NCBI GenBank assembly: GCA_051880395.1
Contig: JBJENW010000063.1
Location: forward strand, 20,016-84,015
Length of the DNA stretch: 64,000 bases
Direction: 5' to 3'
DNA from: JBJENW01 sp051880395
GTDB lineage: Bacteria > Bacillota > Clostridia > Lachnospirales > Lachnospiraceae
The number at the start of each line of letters is the position of its first letter. The stretch's first letter is position 1. A model generated the notes under the pieces. It saw nothing but the letters and a program-made list of their open reading frames with translations. It was not told the DNA's origin and ran no database searches. This document shows positions 26,401 through 35,447 of this stretch, in pieces. A program made the translations under genes and the position numbers.

Positions 26401-29104
26401 GAGAAAACAATCCACTTGTCGCGAATACCGGATTGGCATCTTTGTCATAAGCGCTGGCATCAAAGATACTTTCTTTGCCCCAGTCTCCGTAAAATCCCAA
26501 ATATGGCACATTCAGATCCGTTGTATCTGCACTCTTACTCTTAGCGAACAGATATCCTTCTACATAGAACCCATTTTTAAAGATTTCACTGTATTTTTTA
26601 ATCGTATCACTATTTTTATCCAGCTGAATTTTTACGGTTACTTCTGATTTTCCGTTTGCTGGAACCTTCACTGTTTTTCCGCTGACAGAAGTTCCCGAGA
26701 AGCTTACTGTTGCTCCCTGATTCAAAATAGAAAGATCACTCTGGGAAATGAAATTCGTCTTTCCGTCACTTCCCACATAATAATTCGGAATCTGCACAGC
26801 TGCATTGAGATCATAGGAAAGCTCTTTGTTTCCCATATTTACGATTTCTGTTGTAAATGTATAGGAACCTTCTTCGTTATATCCAAGCTCTGCCTTCGGA
26901 CGCTCACTGCCTTTGACATTCATATAAGCCTGCGTTTTTACTACCGACTCTAGGTTGACCATTCCGGCTCCCTGCTGACGTACCGGATAATAAAGTTTTT
27001 CTGAACCGTTCTCATTACTCTTATCTTCCAGCGGCGTAGCAGTTGACATTACCAATGTATTTGCCATTGTCTCCAGCTGATTTTCCTGAATTTCCGGATG
27101 TTTTTCTTTCAGATACTGACGTACCACAGCCGACGCTCCTGCCATATGCGGAGATGCCATAGAAGTACCACTCATATTTCCATAGGCACTGCTGCCATCG
27201 CTGTTCAGATAATATGCAGAATAAATATTTCCGCCCGGTGCTGTGATCTCCGGTTTGATTCCAAGATCCGGTGTCGTTCCCCATGAAGAGAAACTAGACA
27301 TCTGATTTGCCTGATCACTCTCGACATTTGCTTTCTCATCCGGATCAAAATTGATGACACCTTCTCCGTTTTTCATCAAACTGATCAATTTTTCTCCAAC
27401 ACTTTTTGTTACAGCGATTGCAGGTACCAGATAAGAATTATTATCAATCTGCATTCCGAACACACCATCGACATTGTTGTAGACAATGACTGCTTTTGCT
27501 CCCGCATTTGCTGCATTTTGAACTTTCACACTAAATGTCAGATTCGTTCCGGATGCATCCTGACCACCACGCTGGATCAATGCGATCTTATCTTTTACAT
27601 CCTTGCCGTTAAAATCCTCTGTTTTACCGGTTCCACAGTCCACATAAGTATATGTACCTTTTCCAAGATCCGAAAATGACTTTCCTGCTGTCGCATTTTC
27701 GGTATACTCATGGCTCTTTCCCTCACTGTCGGTGATGAACATTGCATCACTGACTGTCACATTTTCAACAGATGCCACAGATAACGACGCATTTAATGTA
27801 GACGGATTTGAAACGATTCCGTTATCAATGTTTTCCGTTGTCGCATCATTTCCAAGCTGGCTGTAATTCGTACTGGTTGTTGAATTTCCGGCTGCAACAT
27901 CCAGGTTGATGCCTGCACTTTTTACATTGTCGTAAACTTTCTGCATCGCCTCGTCAGAATCCACTGAAAAACCGGCATCTGTTCCTAAACTCATATTGAT
28001 GGAATCCGGCTGTAACAGTACCGCATCCTGCAAAGCTGCCAATAAAGCCGCATCACTTGATGTTCCGTTGTCATCGAATACTTTCAACATCATAAGCTGT
28101 GCGTCAGGTGCGACTCCCTGTATCTTATCGCTGTTTCCGGCTGCGATTCCGGATACATGTGTTCCGTGATTGTTTGCATTTGTCGGTGTCACATCTGTAT
28201 CGTGATTGGTATAATCATATGCATATGGAACTTTATCACTCTTGTAAACACTTGATGTGCCATCTCCTGCCGTGGCATTTAACGTTCCTCTGGTATTTGT
28301 CTGAAAGTCTGACTCACTGGCAAAATTTTCTTTATCCAACAGCGCCTGTATCTTCTGCGCATCGTAATGCTGATCTTCTGGTTTCTTTGTAAATGCCTCA
28401 TGTTTGTAGCTCAGACCACTGTCGATCACTGCGATCGTCTGCCCTTTTCCGGTATAATTCATGTCGGATTTATTCTGAACCTTATCACTACCGATCATGT
28501 TACGACCGCTGTTTACCATTTCGTGAATCAGGGAATCTTCACTCGTCTGATCTTTTGGAAGCTGATATGTAGATGCCACAAATGCATTTTTTACATTTGG
28601 CAGTTTCTGAATCTTTTCTAACTCGCTGTATGGCAGTTTCACAGACAGACCACTGAATACGGTGTCGTATGTATACAAAAATTCTGCTTTTTCCTGCGTT
28701 GTCTGATCCAGATTTAGAATAGAATTTTTCACCGATTCTACCTGCTTTTGAATCGAAGCACGGTGTGCCTCATTTTTTTCCAAAAACTGATTCAGATTTG
28801 TACTGTTTGACTGCTGATACAGTGACAACATCGATGCAGCTTTCACTTCCACGATCACCGTTACGATTTCATCTTGTGCATGTTCTTTTTCCGTCGAATC
28901 TTTCTTTGTCGATTCTTTCTGCATCTCATCTAATACTGACACATTTTTTTCTGCGCGTGCCAGGTCGGATTCCGATGTCCCCACAATGTTCTCCTGTTGA
29001 TCTGTTGTCTGGTTTTTCTTTTGTTCTGCCTGAACACTTTGTGGTAATCCAGTCGTAAAAAGAGTAGCCGCCAGCAGACATGCCATTACTTGTTTTCTTT
29101 TCAT
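23429..29104 (-). CDS. Large secreted subtilisin-family (S8) protease, lactocepin-like
   Basis: This 1891-residue protein starts at 29104 (AAGGAGG upstream) with a signal peptide (KRKQVMACLLAATLFTTGLPQSVQA). An I9-like propeptide follows. The S8 domain has the intact triad at about Asp228 (AVIDSGLSYKHEAF), His313 (NNHGTHVSGIAAG) and Ser648 (GNMSGTSMASPHMAG), with a PA domain inserted before the Ser. Fn3-like domains come next, then a Pro/Ser/Glu/Lys repeat linker (about 1210-1320), three bacterial Ig-like (Big_2) domains and three Fn3-type repeats ending in KAGKTR. There is no LPXTG anchor. It probably degrades extracellular protein and stays near the cell surface by its C-terminal repeats. 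Confidence 0.93.
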   Translation of the reverse strand: MKRKQVMACLLAATLFTTGLPQSVQAEQKKNQTTDQQENIVGTSESDLARAEKNVSVLDEMQKESTKKDSTEKEHAQDEIVTVIVEVKAASMLSLYQQSNSTNLNQFLEKNEAHRASIQKQVESVKNSILNLDQTTQEKAEFLYTYDTVFSGLSVKLPYSELEKIQKLPNVKNAFVASTYQLPKDQTSEDSLIHEMVNSGRNMIGSDKVQNKSDMNYTGKGQTIAVIDSGLSYKHEAFTKKPEDQHYDAQKIQALLDKENFASESDFQTNTRGTLNATAGDGTSSVYKSDKVPYAYDYTNHDTDVTPTNANNHGTHVSGIAAGNSDKIQGVAPDAQLMMLKVFDDNGTSSDAALLAALQDAVLLQPDSINMSLGTDAGFSVDSDEAMQKVYDNVKSAGINLDVAAGNSTTSTNYSQLGNDATTENIDNGIVSNPSTLNASLSVASVENVTVSDAMFITDSEGKSHEYTENATAGKSFSDLGKGTYTYVDCGTGKTEDFNGKDVKDKIALIQRGGQDASGTNLTFSVKVQNAANAGAKAVIVYNNVDGVFGMQIDNNSYLVPAIAVTKSVGEKLISLMKNGEGVINFDPDEKANVESDQANQMSSFSSWGTTPDLGIKPEITAPGGNIYSAYYLNSDGSSAYGNMSGTSMASPHMAGASAVVRQYLKEKHPEIQENQLETMANTLVMSTATPLEDKSNENGSEKLYYPVRQQGAGMVNLESVVKTQAYMNVKGSERPKAELGYNEEGSYTFTTEIVNMGNKELSYDLNAAVQIPNYYVGSDGKTNFISQSDLSILNQGATVSFSGTSVSGKTVKVPANGKSEVTVKIQLDKNSDTIKKYSEIFKNGFYVEGYLFAKSKSADTTDLNVPYLGFYGDWGKESIFDASAYDKDANPVFATSGLFSPSIGGSWYSQGTQITIGQNPLAVLGGEENVDLTADKDHMVISPNSQYVYEAIPSTILLRGVDKLEYKVTDKNNQTVKDYSYDYVSKSIYMATASALISAETRVSTTENEIYFDGKDSSGKALEEGDYQFTIEGTKAGVKDGKNKTEKASYTVTVDNTAPVLDEKNSVIYEKDGKVYVSVAATDNHGLAGFQLKVQKSNSGWWQSSSANMYKYSDCVDDDCQVFELGTKSELESAGYKLDSMTVAAYDYAMNYSTLTVKEGEEPERKPSTKPSEPSDVSKPEEPSDSSKPEEPSDESKPEKPSDSSRPEKPSDEDRPQQPSDISGPQNPSDGNGAEKPSDESKPEETSGSKPERPGSGSKPEGPSDGSKPAEPSDVSKPEEPSNGSKPERPGSGSKPQQPSEGSEAEEVEGIRLSDSKVNMTVGEEKNLIAYALPSGKMLTNVLYQSDDTDVADVTSEGTISAKKAGTAKITVMTMDKKIKTVCEVTVKDAPESPSTSAPSQPSQSESEVTGIELSDEEIHMAPGDRKNIKAYFTPTGTVVDDAKFDVEDSSVAAVTSDGKVIARKAGTTIIKVQTKDGKYQAECKIVVEEPKKEEEATTIDSIILSSEKMNMTVGEVRNLIAIASPSGTILKDAVYKSSDESVVTVSESGAVTAVGAGTAMITVKTKDDSCKSICSVEVTPAATTPSVPSTPSGSEPSTSDDESVSEITGVDVKNTSFGVMEISWDRTAGVTGYEIYRKSDSQQTYQKVGTVSSSNQTSYEDKTDITFGKTYTYKVCAFITKDGQTIRSKDSAEISAKALIPNKPVVKKAASQKNGTIAVQFAKVSGAAGYEVYRGTSKNGTYQRLTKTTKTSVVDNQKHVFGKTYYYRVRAYVKNGSKTVYGAFSNAVSVKCVHFGTMKLNAVKKVSPTKLKISWSKTEGAQKYELYRSTAKNGSYKKVKVINNANATSCIDNTVKKKKTYYYKIRPVGKNGSKTVNGSFSAVKAGKTR
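25195..25600 (-). repeat. Degenerate 21-24 bp repeats coding a KPEEPSD-type linker
   Basis: Within the first subtilase gene about 16 units coding [S/G]-KPE-[E/G/R]-PSD-like heptapeptides or octapeptides occur back to back. They make a Pro-rich, extended, negatively charged spacer between the protease/Fn3 core and the Ig-like domains. The second subtilase has a shorter, unrelated-looking Ser/Pro/Glu linker at the same place. Confidence 0.85.
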
Positions 29105-29163
29105 GCTCTTCCTCCTTGCCTTATCTGACTGCCCCCTATTATTTTCTCCCACGCAATAAATTT

Positions 29164-29192
29164 ATTATAATTCAGGTAACATAAATATGCAA
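29164..29192 (-). promoter_or_regulatory. Promoter of the first subtilase gene
   Basis: TTGCAT (29187-29192) and TATAAT (29164-29169) on the minus strand are 17 bp apart, about 60 bp before the ATG at 29104. The rest of the 164-bp gap between the two protease genes is AT-rich and holds no gene. Confidence 0.75.
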
Positions 29193-29268
29193 CAATTTTG
29201 TAAATTTACAAGAGAAAAAAAATTTTTTCAACTTTCCCCCGTTATTTTGTTTAATAATAACAATCTTT

Positions 29269-32200
29269 TTATTTCATTTTGATCATTTTTACCATAGAAA
29301 ACGTTCCTTTCACAGTCCGGGAACCGATTTTTCCAATCGGACGAATCTTATAATAATATGTTTTCTTGTTTTTCACCACATCCACAAACGTAACTGTACT
29401 TTTTTTACGGATTATCTTGACTTTTTTATAATTGCCGTTTTTCTTTGTACTACGGTAAATTTCATACCCATCCGCACCTGCCATCTTTGTCCAGCTGACT
29501 TTTAGTTTTGCGGAAGCTGTCTGTTTTACGGCATTGAGTTTCATTGTTCCAAAATGCTCGCTTCTTCCCGCACAGATTTTTGAAAATGGACCATAGATAT
29601 CCTGTTTTCCTATTTTTGCATGGGCACGGACTTTATAGTAATACGTGTTTCCAAACGTGGTTTTTTTATCAATTGCTGTCGTTTTTTTCGTGGTAAGCAG
29701 CCGCTTATAGGTACCATTTTTCTTTGTACTACGATAAATTTCGTATTCTGCTGCCCCGGATATTTTTGAAACCTGTATGGAGATCGTCCCGTCTTTTTTG
29801 CTGACTGTTTTTTTCACAACCGCCTTTTTCAGCGTTTTTACGTTCTCTGCCTGACTTGGGAGTATCGGCTGTTCAGACACTCTGGATGGTTCACTTGCAA
29901 TCGTCGGAAGTTCAGATGGCCTCGATGACTCGCTTGGGATTGCCGGCTGCTCGGAAGGTTTCGATGACTCACTCGGAATCGCCGGCTGCCCAGATGGTTC
30001 CAAAGAGTCACTCGGTTGTATGGACCCAAGATTCGGCGGCAGTGATGACACATCTGATTGTGCGCTCTTTTCCAACTGCATGGATGCAGAATTCATCGCA
30101 TAATCATATGCTTCTACCGTCATTTTATCGATCGAAACTCCTTTTTCTAAAAGTTCTGATACCTCGCCCAATTCAAACACCTGGCAATCCTCTTTGAGGC
30201 AATTTGTATACAGATACTTTCTATCTGTCTTTTCCGCTTCACTCTGCATCTTCAACGCAAAACCAGCCAGACCATGATTATCTTTTGCCGTCACACGCAC
30301 ATACAGCTTTCCATCCTTCTCATAAATTTCACATCCATCTTCCTCAATCTGCGGTTCGGTGTCATCGATTGTAATCGGATATATCAGCTGTTCTGTCCTC
30401 TTTTTTTCATCCGTAACACCAGATTTTTTTCCTTCTATAATAATAGAATACATTCCCTCTGGCAGTCTTTTTCCGGTTTTATCCTTTCCATTAAAGTAGA
30501 TCTGTCCATTAAAATCTTCCAGCTCCTCTTCCGCCGTATATAAAACATTTTCTCCCGGCAGATAATATGTTTTCGGCACCAGATCGTAGACATAATTTTT
30601 CACAACACTTCCGTTTGCATCCACCATTTTATACTCTAATGTATCCGCCCCCCGCATCAAAGACGTCGTCGGGAGTGCCATATTGACGTACTTTGAATTT
30701 TGTGAGATCACGATATGTGCCTGATTCGGGACCTGATTCTCTTCTCCGACTGCAACTGCCAAAGGATTTTGTCCAAGAATGATCTGTTTGTTTTTCCCTT
30801 GTTGAAAACTGCTGATATTCAAATTCGGGGTATGTAAACAATTTGCCGCAAATACAGGTGTTTTCCCGTCCTCATATGCACTGACATCAAACAGACTCTG
30901 CGCACTCCAGTCTTTGTAAAATCCCAAATACGGAACACTGAGATCACTCACACCCTGTATTGTACTTTTTGCGATCAGAAATCCTTCCACATAGAATCCG
31001 TTTGTAAAAATTTCACTCTCTTTTTGGATTTCGGCACTTTCTACATCCAGCAGAATCTGTACCGTGATATCTACCGTTTCTCCTGCCGGAACGATAACGG
31101 TGTTTCCACTTACCGTACTGCCCGAACAGGTGACATCTGCTCCTGCATTCAAAATGGAATGATCGTCCTGTGCGACAAATTTTTTTCCCCTTCCATCCGC
31201 CTTATCATTCGGAACCTGAACCGATGTTTCCATCTGATAAGAAAGATCTGTTTCTCCCGTATTTGTAATCTGCGCCGTAAATGCATAGCATCCGTCTGCG
31301 CGATCCCCCAGTTCTGCTTTCGGCCGTTCACTGCCTTTCACCGTCATATATGCCGGTGTTTTGATCGCCGCTTCGAGATTGATCAGTCCTGCCCCCTGCT
31401 GTCGAACTGGCACATATACACTTTCTCCTTCTTTCTGTTTCTCAGAATCCTTTATGGGAACTGCCGTAGACATCAGGCGCGTATTCACCGCCTCCTGTAG
31501 TTCTATAGCAGTATATTCCGGATGTTCTTCTTTCAGATACTGACGTATTACCACCGCTGCTCCTGCGATATGCGGCGATGCCATAGACGTACCACTCATA
31601 TTTCCATAAACACTGCTTCCGTTTCCGTCCACATAGTACGCCGAATAAATATTTCCTCCCGGAGCCGTGATCTCCGGCTTGATGCCAAGATCCGGTGTCG
31701 GTCCCCAGGAAGAAAACGTCGACATCTGATTTGCCTGTTCACTCTTTAAATCCGAGAGCAGCGACGGGTCAAAAAAAACACTCCCCTCTCCGTTTTTCAT
31801 CAGACCAATTAACGTTTCTCCCACTTTTTTTGTCACCGAGATTGCCGGCAGCAAATAGTCGCTGTCCTCAATCGACATCTCGATGCTGCCTTCTACATTG
31901 TTATAAATGATCACAGCCTTTGCACCTGCGTTTGCCGCATTTTTCACTTTCTCTGCAAACGTCAGATGTTCCCCATCCGCATCAAGCCCTCCGCGTGCGA
32001 TCAGCGCAATTTTTCCGTTTACATCGATATTTTGAAATGCGTCTGCATCCCCAAGTCCACAATCGACATATGTATAAGTTCCCTTTTCCAAATCTGCAAA
32101 TTTCTTTACCGCCGATTCGCTTTCCGTGAATTCATGCTCCTGTCCTTCGCTATCTTGAAAAAACATCACATCATTAATAGTTTCGTTTTCGATGGATGCC

Positions 32201-33447
32201 ACCGATAACGCCGCACTTAACGTTGATGGATTCGATACGATTCCATTATCAATATTTTCTACCGTCGCATCATTTCCAAGTTCACTATAATTGGCACTGG
32301 TAGCCGCATTCCCTGCGGCCACACTCAAATTGATCCCTGCGGCTTTGATCCGGTCATAAACCTGCTGCATCGCTTCATTTTCGTCAGTGCTAAAACCGGC
32401 ATCTGTTCCCAGACTCATATTCACAGAATCCGCCTGTAATAAAACCACATCCTGCAAAGCCGCAAGCAGCGCCGCATCATTCGATGATCCGTTATCGTCA
32501 AACACCTTCATCATCAAAAGCTGTGCATCAGGTGCCACTCCCTGGATCTTTTCACTGTCTCCCACGGCAATCCCAGACACATGTGTCCCATGATAAGCAG
32601 ACATCACTGGCGTAACAGAGGTATCGTGCCCCATATAATCATAAGCAAACGGAATCTTATCACTCTTATACACACAATCTCCTCCGCCTGACGTCGCATT
32701 CAGTGTCTGTCTGTTATACGTCGAAAAATCTGTCTCACTCGAAAGATTTTCTGTATCTAGCAGTTCCTGCATACCTTCCATCGTATAGTGTTGTTCTTCC
32801 GGTTTTTTTGCAAATGCCTCATGCTCCACGCTCACACCGCTGTCGAGAATGGCAATCGTCTGCCCTTTTCCGGTATAATCAATCCCCAACTGATTCTGCA
32901 CCTTATTGCTGCAGATCATGCGACAGCTGTCTGCCAGCCGCTGCTGTATGGCAGATTTTTCCGTCTGATCCTCTGGAAGCTGATAGGTCGCTGCCACAAA
33001 TGCCCGTTTCACATTTGGCAGCTTTTTTATCTTTTCCAACGCGCTATATGGCACGTTCAACGAAAAACCGCTGAACACAGTATCATATGTATATAAAATT
33101 TCCGTTTTCTCCCGCATCTGCTGACTAAGATTTAAAATGGCAGTCTTTACTGATTCGATCTGCTTTTGAATGGCCTGCCGCTGGGCTTCATGTGCATCAA
33201 AAAAACGACTCAGATCTTTGTCTGCCGATTTCTGAAAAAGCGCCAGCATCGAAGTTGCTTTCACTTCCACGATTACCGTTACGGATTGCTCGGCTTTTGT
33301 ATCCTGCGTCTCACCTTCTACAATCTGATCGGCTGACTGCACCAAAGCTTCCTCCTGTGTATAACTGACTTGTGCATCTGCATTTTGCGGCATTCCCCCA
33401 ACACCCAGGCAGACTGCAAGCAGACAGGCGATTCCCTTTTTTCTCAT
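29269..33447 (-). CDS. Second large secreted subtilisin-family (S8) protease, paralogue
   Basis: This is a 1392-residue paralogue of the neighbouring protease. The start at 33447 has AGGAGG upstream and gives a signal peptide (RKKGIACLLAVCLGVGGMPQNADA). The catalytic triad is intact at about Asp202 (AILDSGVSVEHEAF), His286 (SAYHGTHVSGIAVG) and Ser621 (GNMSGTSMASPHIAG), again with a PA insertion. The Fn3-like region continues to about 1150. A short Ser/Pro/Glu linker and two Fn3-type repeats (KISGAAEYEIYRSTKKNGTYKRL; KMAGADGYEIYRSTKKNGNYKKV) end the protein. It lacks the Big_2 domains and the long KPEEPSD linker of its neighbour. A tandem duplication followed by C-terminal divergence is likely. 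Confidence 0.93.
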   Translation of the reverse strand: MRKKGIACLLAVCLGVGGMPQNADAQVSYTQEEALVQSADQIVEGETQDTKAEQSVTVIVEVKATSMLALFQKSADKDLSRFFDAHEAQRQAIQKQIESVKTAILNLSQQMREKTEILYTYDTVFSGFSLNVPYSALEKIKKLPNVKRAFVAATYQLPEDQTEKSAIQQRLADSCRMICSNKVQNQLGIDYTGKGQTIAILDSGVSVEHEAFAKKPEEQHYTMEGMQELLDTENLSSETDFSTYNRQTLNATSGGGDCVYKSDKIPFAYDYMGHDTSVTPVMSAYHGTHVSGIAVGDSEKIQGVAPDAQLLMMKVFDDNGSSNDAALLAALQDVVLLQADSVNMSLGTDAGFSTDENEAMQQVYDRIKAAGINLSVAAGNAATSANYSELGNDATVENIDNGIVSNPSTLSAALSVASIENETINDVMFFQDSEGQEHEFTESESAVKKFADLEKGTYTYVDCGLGDADAFQNIDVNGKIALIARGGLDADGEHLTFAEKVKNAANAGAKAVIIYNNVEGSIEMSIEDSDYLLPAISVTKKVGETLIGLMKNGEGSVFFDPSLLSDLKSEQANQMSTFSSWGPTPDLGIKPEITAPGGNIYSAYYVDGNGSSVYGNMSGTSMASPHIAGAAVVIRQYLKEEHPEYTAIELQEAVNTRLMSTAVPIKDSEKQKEGESVYVPVRQQGAGLINLEAAIKTPAYMTVKGSERPKAELGDRADGCYAFTAQITNTGETDLSYQMETSVQVPNDKADGRGKKFVAQDDHSILNAGADVTCSGSTVSGNTVIVPAGETVDITVQILLDVESAEIQKESEIFTNGFYVEGFLIAKSTIQGVSDLSVPYLGFYKDWSAQSLFDVSAYEDGKTPVFAANCLHTPNLNISSFQQGKNKQIILGQNPLAVAVGEENQVPNQAHIVISQNSKYVNMALPTTSLMRGADTLEYKMVDANGSVVKNYVYDLVPKTYYLPGENVLYTAEEELEDFNGQIYFNGKDKTGKRLPEGMYSIIIEGKKSGVTDEKKRTEQLIYPITIDDTEPQIEEDGCEIYEKDGKLYVRVTAKDNHGLAGFALKMQSEAEKTDRKYLYTNCLKEDCQVFELGEVSELLEKGVSIDKMTVEAYDYAMNSASMQLEKSAQSDVSSLPPNLGSIQPSDSLEPSGQPAIPSESSKPSEQPAIPSESSRPSELPTIASEPSRVSEQPILPSQAENVKTLKKAVVKKTVSKKDGTISIQVSKISGAAEYEIYRSTKKNGTYKRLLTTKKTTAIDKKTTFGNTYYYKVRAHAKIGKQDIYGPFSKICAGRSEHFGTMKLNAVKQTASAKLKVSWTKMAGADGYEIYRSTKKNGNYKKVKIIRKKSTVTFVDVVKNKKTYYYKIRPIGKIGSRTVKGTFSMVKMIKMK

Positions 33448-33484
33448 AAATGCTCCTCCTATTTTCAAAAAATTTTCTCCTTTT

Positions 33485-33513
33485 ATTATAAATCGGTGGA
33501 CATAAACAAACAA
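33485..33513 (-). promoter_or_regulatory. Promoter of the second subtilase gene
   Basis: TTGTTT (33508-33513) and TATAAT (33485-33490) on the minus strand with a 17-bp spacer lie about 38 bp before the ATG at 33447. Each protease gene therefore has its own promoter. Confidence 0.7.
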
Positions 33514-33602
33514 GAAATTTTTTATCTTTCGTTTCCTCCTGCCGGATACCGGAAACGTCCGCACAGGAATCCCCCGGTTGAGATCTTTTGCCGCGTTCTT
33601 TT

Positions 33603-35447
33603 TTATGATTCTTGTTGGGCATCTTCAAACTGAGATGCGTATAGGTCCGCATAGAATCCTTTTTTCGCCATCAATTCTTCGTGGTTGCCCTGCTCTATGA
33701 TATCGCCATCTTTCATGACAAGGATCACATCTGCATCCTTGATCGTAGAAAGCCGATGTGCAATAACAAAACTGGTTCGCCCTTTCATCAGATTGTTCAT
33801 TGCTTTCTGAATCCGTTCCTCGGTACGAGTATCCACAGAACTGGTTGCCTCGTCCAATATCATGATCGGGTTATCCGCTAAAATCGCACGTGCAATTGTC
33901 AAAAGCTGCTTCTGTCCCTGCGATACATTGGACGCTTCCTCATTCAATTCCATCTGATAACCGCCCGGCAACGTCTGGATAAAATGATGCGCATGTGCTG
34001 CTTTTGCGGCTGCGATCACCTCATCATCTGTCGCATCCAGTTTTCCATAGCGGATATTTTCCATGATCGTGCCTTTAAACAACCATGTGTCCTGCAAGAC
34101 CATACCAAACATCTGACGCAATTCTGCCCGATTGAAATCGCGAACATCATGCCCATCTACCAGGATTTTTCCTTTATTAACGTCATAAAAACGAAGCAAT
34201 AATTTTACCATCGTCGTTTTTCCGGCACCGGTCGGTCCTACGATTGCTACCGTCTGGCCCGGTTTTACATCGCAGTTAAAATTCTGAATGATGATCTTAT
34301 CCGGATTGTAGCCAAACTGCACATTTTCAAAGGATACTGCGCCCTGCGGTTGTGCCAGTTTCACTGGATTTTCTACCGTCTGGTCTTCTTCTTCCTCTTC
34401 CAGAAATTCAAAAACACGTTCGGCAGCAGCTGTCATGGACTGCATCATATTCGAAACCTGCGCCAACTGATTGATCGGTTGTGTAAAGTTCTTTACATAC
34501 TGAATAAATGCCGGGATATCACCGATTGCGATAGACCCTTTTACGGTCAAAATACTTCCGCAGACGGCCACTGCAACGTATCCCAGATTTCCAACAAACA
34601 TCATGACCGGCATCATCAATCCGGATAAAAACTGAGATTTCCATGCCGACTGATACAAGATCGCATTCGTCGCATCAAACTGATCTTCTACCTTTTCTTC
34701 CCGGTTAAACGCCTGTATGATCGCATGACCGCTATAAACTTCCTCTACCTGACCGTTAATCTTTCCTAAATATTCCTGCTGTTGTTTGAAATATCCCTGA
34801 GAATGTTTCATCACAAGTGTGATCAAGCAGATACAGATCGGTAAAATTGCCACTGCGATCAAAGTCATAAGCGGACTGATCGTCAACATCATGATCAAAA
34901 CCCCCACCATCATCGTGACAGAAGTAATCAGCTGTGTCAAACTCTGGTTTAAACTCTGTCCTAACGTATCCACATCATTCGTAATACGGGATAACACTTC
35001 ACCGACGGTTCTTGACTCAAAGTATTTCATCGGCATACGGTTGATCTTTTCCGAAATATCTTTTCGCATCCGAAATGCCATTTTCTGCGAAATCGCTGTC
35101 ATGATCCAACCCTGCACAAAGTTTAATGCCGCACTCAACAAATACATTCCAAGCAAAAAAACAAGAATTTTCGCAATGCCGTCAAAGTCAATGCCTCCAT
35201 TGCCACTGATCTTATTCATCAAACCTTCGTACAATTTTGTGATCGCCTTACTTAAGATTTTCGGACCCGCAATATTAAATACCGTACTTCCAACTGCAAA
35301 AATAAACACGGCCAGCATAGCAAATTTATATCGCCCCATATATCGAACCAGCTTTGCGATCGTTCCTTTAAAATCTTTCGCCTTTTCCACCGGTGCTCCC
35401 GGACCATGCCCACGCATCGGACCACGCGCTCTGTTAGTTCCTGCCAT
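33603..35447 (-). CDS. ABC exporter half-transporter, catalytically complete subunit
   Basis: This is an ABC exporter of 614 residues with an N-terminal six-helix membrane domain (about 45-330) and a C-terminal nucleotide-binding domain. Walker A is IVGPTGAGKTTMVKLL, the signature is NVSQGQKQLLTIARA (Gln in place of the second Gly), and Walker B is IMILDEATSSVD with the catalytic Glu present, followed by the H-loop AHRLSTI. The upstream partner has Asp in place of that Glu, which is the pattern of asymmetric heterodimeric exporters (BmrCD, TM287/288). It overlaps the partner's end by 14 bp. With the MarR regulator in front, the pair is probably a drug or metabolite efflux pump. Confidence 0.93.
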   Translation of the reverse strand: MAGTNRARGPMRGHGPGAPVEKAKDFKGTIAKLVRYMGRYKFAMLAVFIFAVGSTVFNIAGPKILSKAITKLYEGLMNKISGNGGIDFDGIAKILVFLLGMYLLSAALNFVQGWIMTAISQKMAFRMRKDISEKINRMPMKYFESRTVGEVLSRITNDVDTLGQSLNQSLTQLITSVTMMVGVLIMMLTISPLMTLIAVAILPICICLITLVMKHSQGYFKQQQEYLGKINGQVEEVYSGHAIIQAFNREEKVEDQFDATNAILYQSAWKSQFLSGLMMPVMMFVGNLGYVAVAVCGSILTVKGSIAIGDIPAFIQYVKNFTQPINQLAQVSNMMQSMTAAAERVFEFLEEEEEDQTVENPVKLAQPQGAVSFENVQFGYNPDKIIIQNFNCDVKPGQTVAIVGPTGAGKTTMVKLLLRFYDVNKGKILVDGHDVRDFNRAELRQMFGMVLQDTWLFKGTIMENIRYGKLDATDDEVIAAAKAAHAHHFIQTLPGGYQMELNEEASNVSQGQKQLLTIARAILADNPIMILDEATSSVDTRTEERIQKAMNNLMKGRTSFVIAHRLSTIKDADVILVMKDGDIIEQGNHEELMAKKGFYADLYASQFEDAQQES

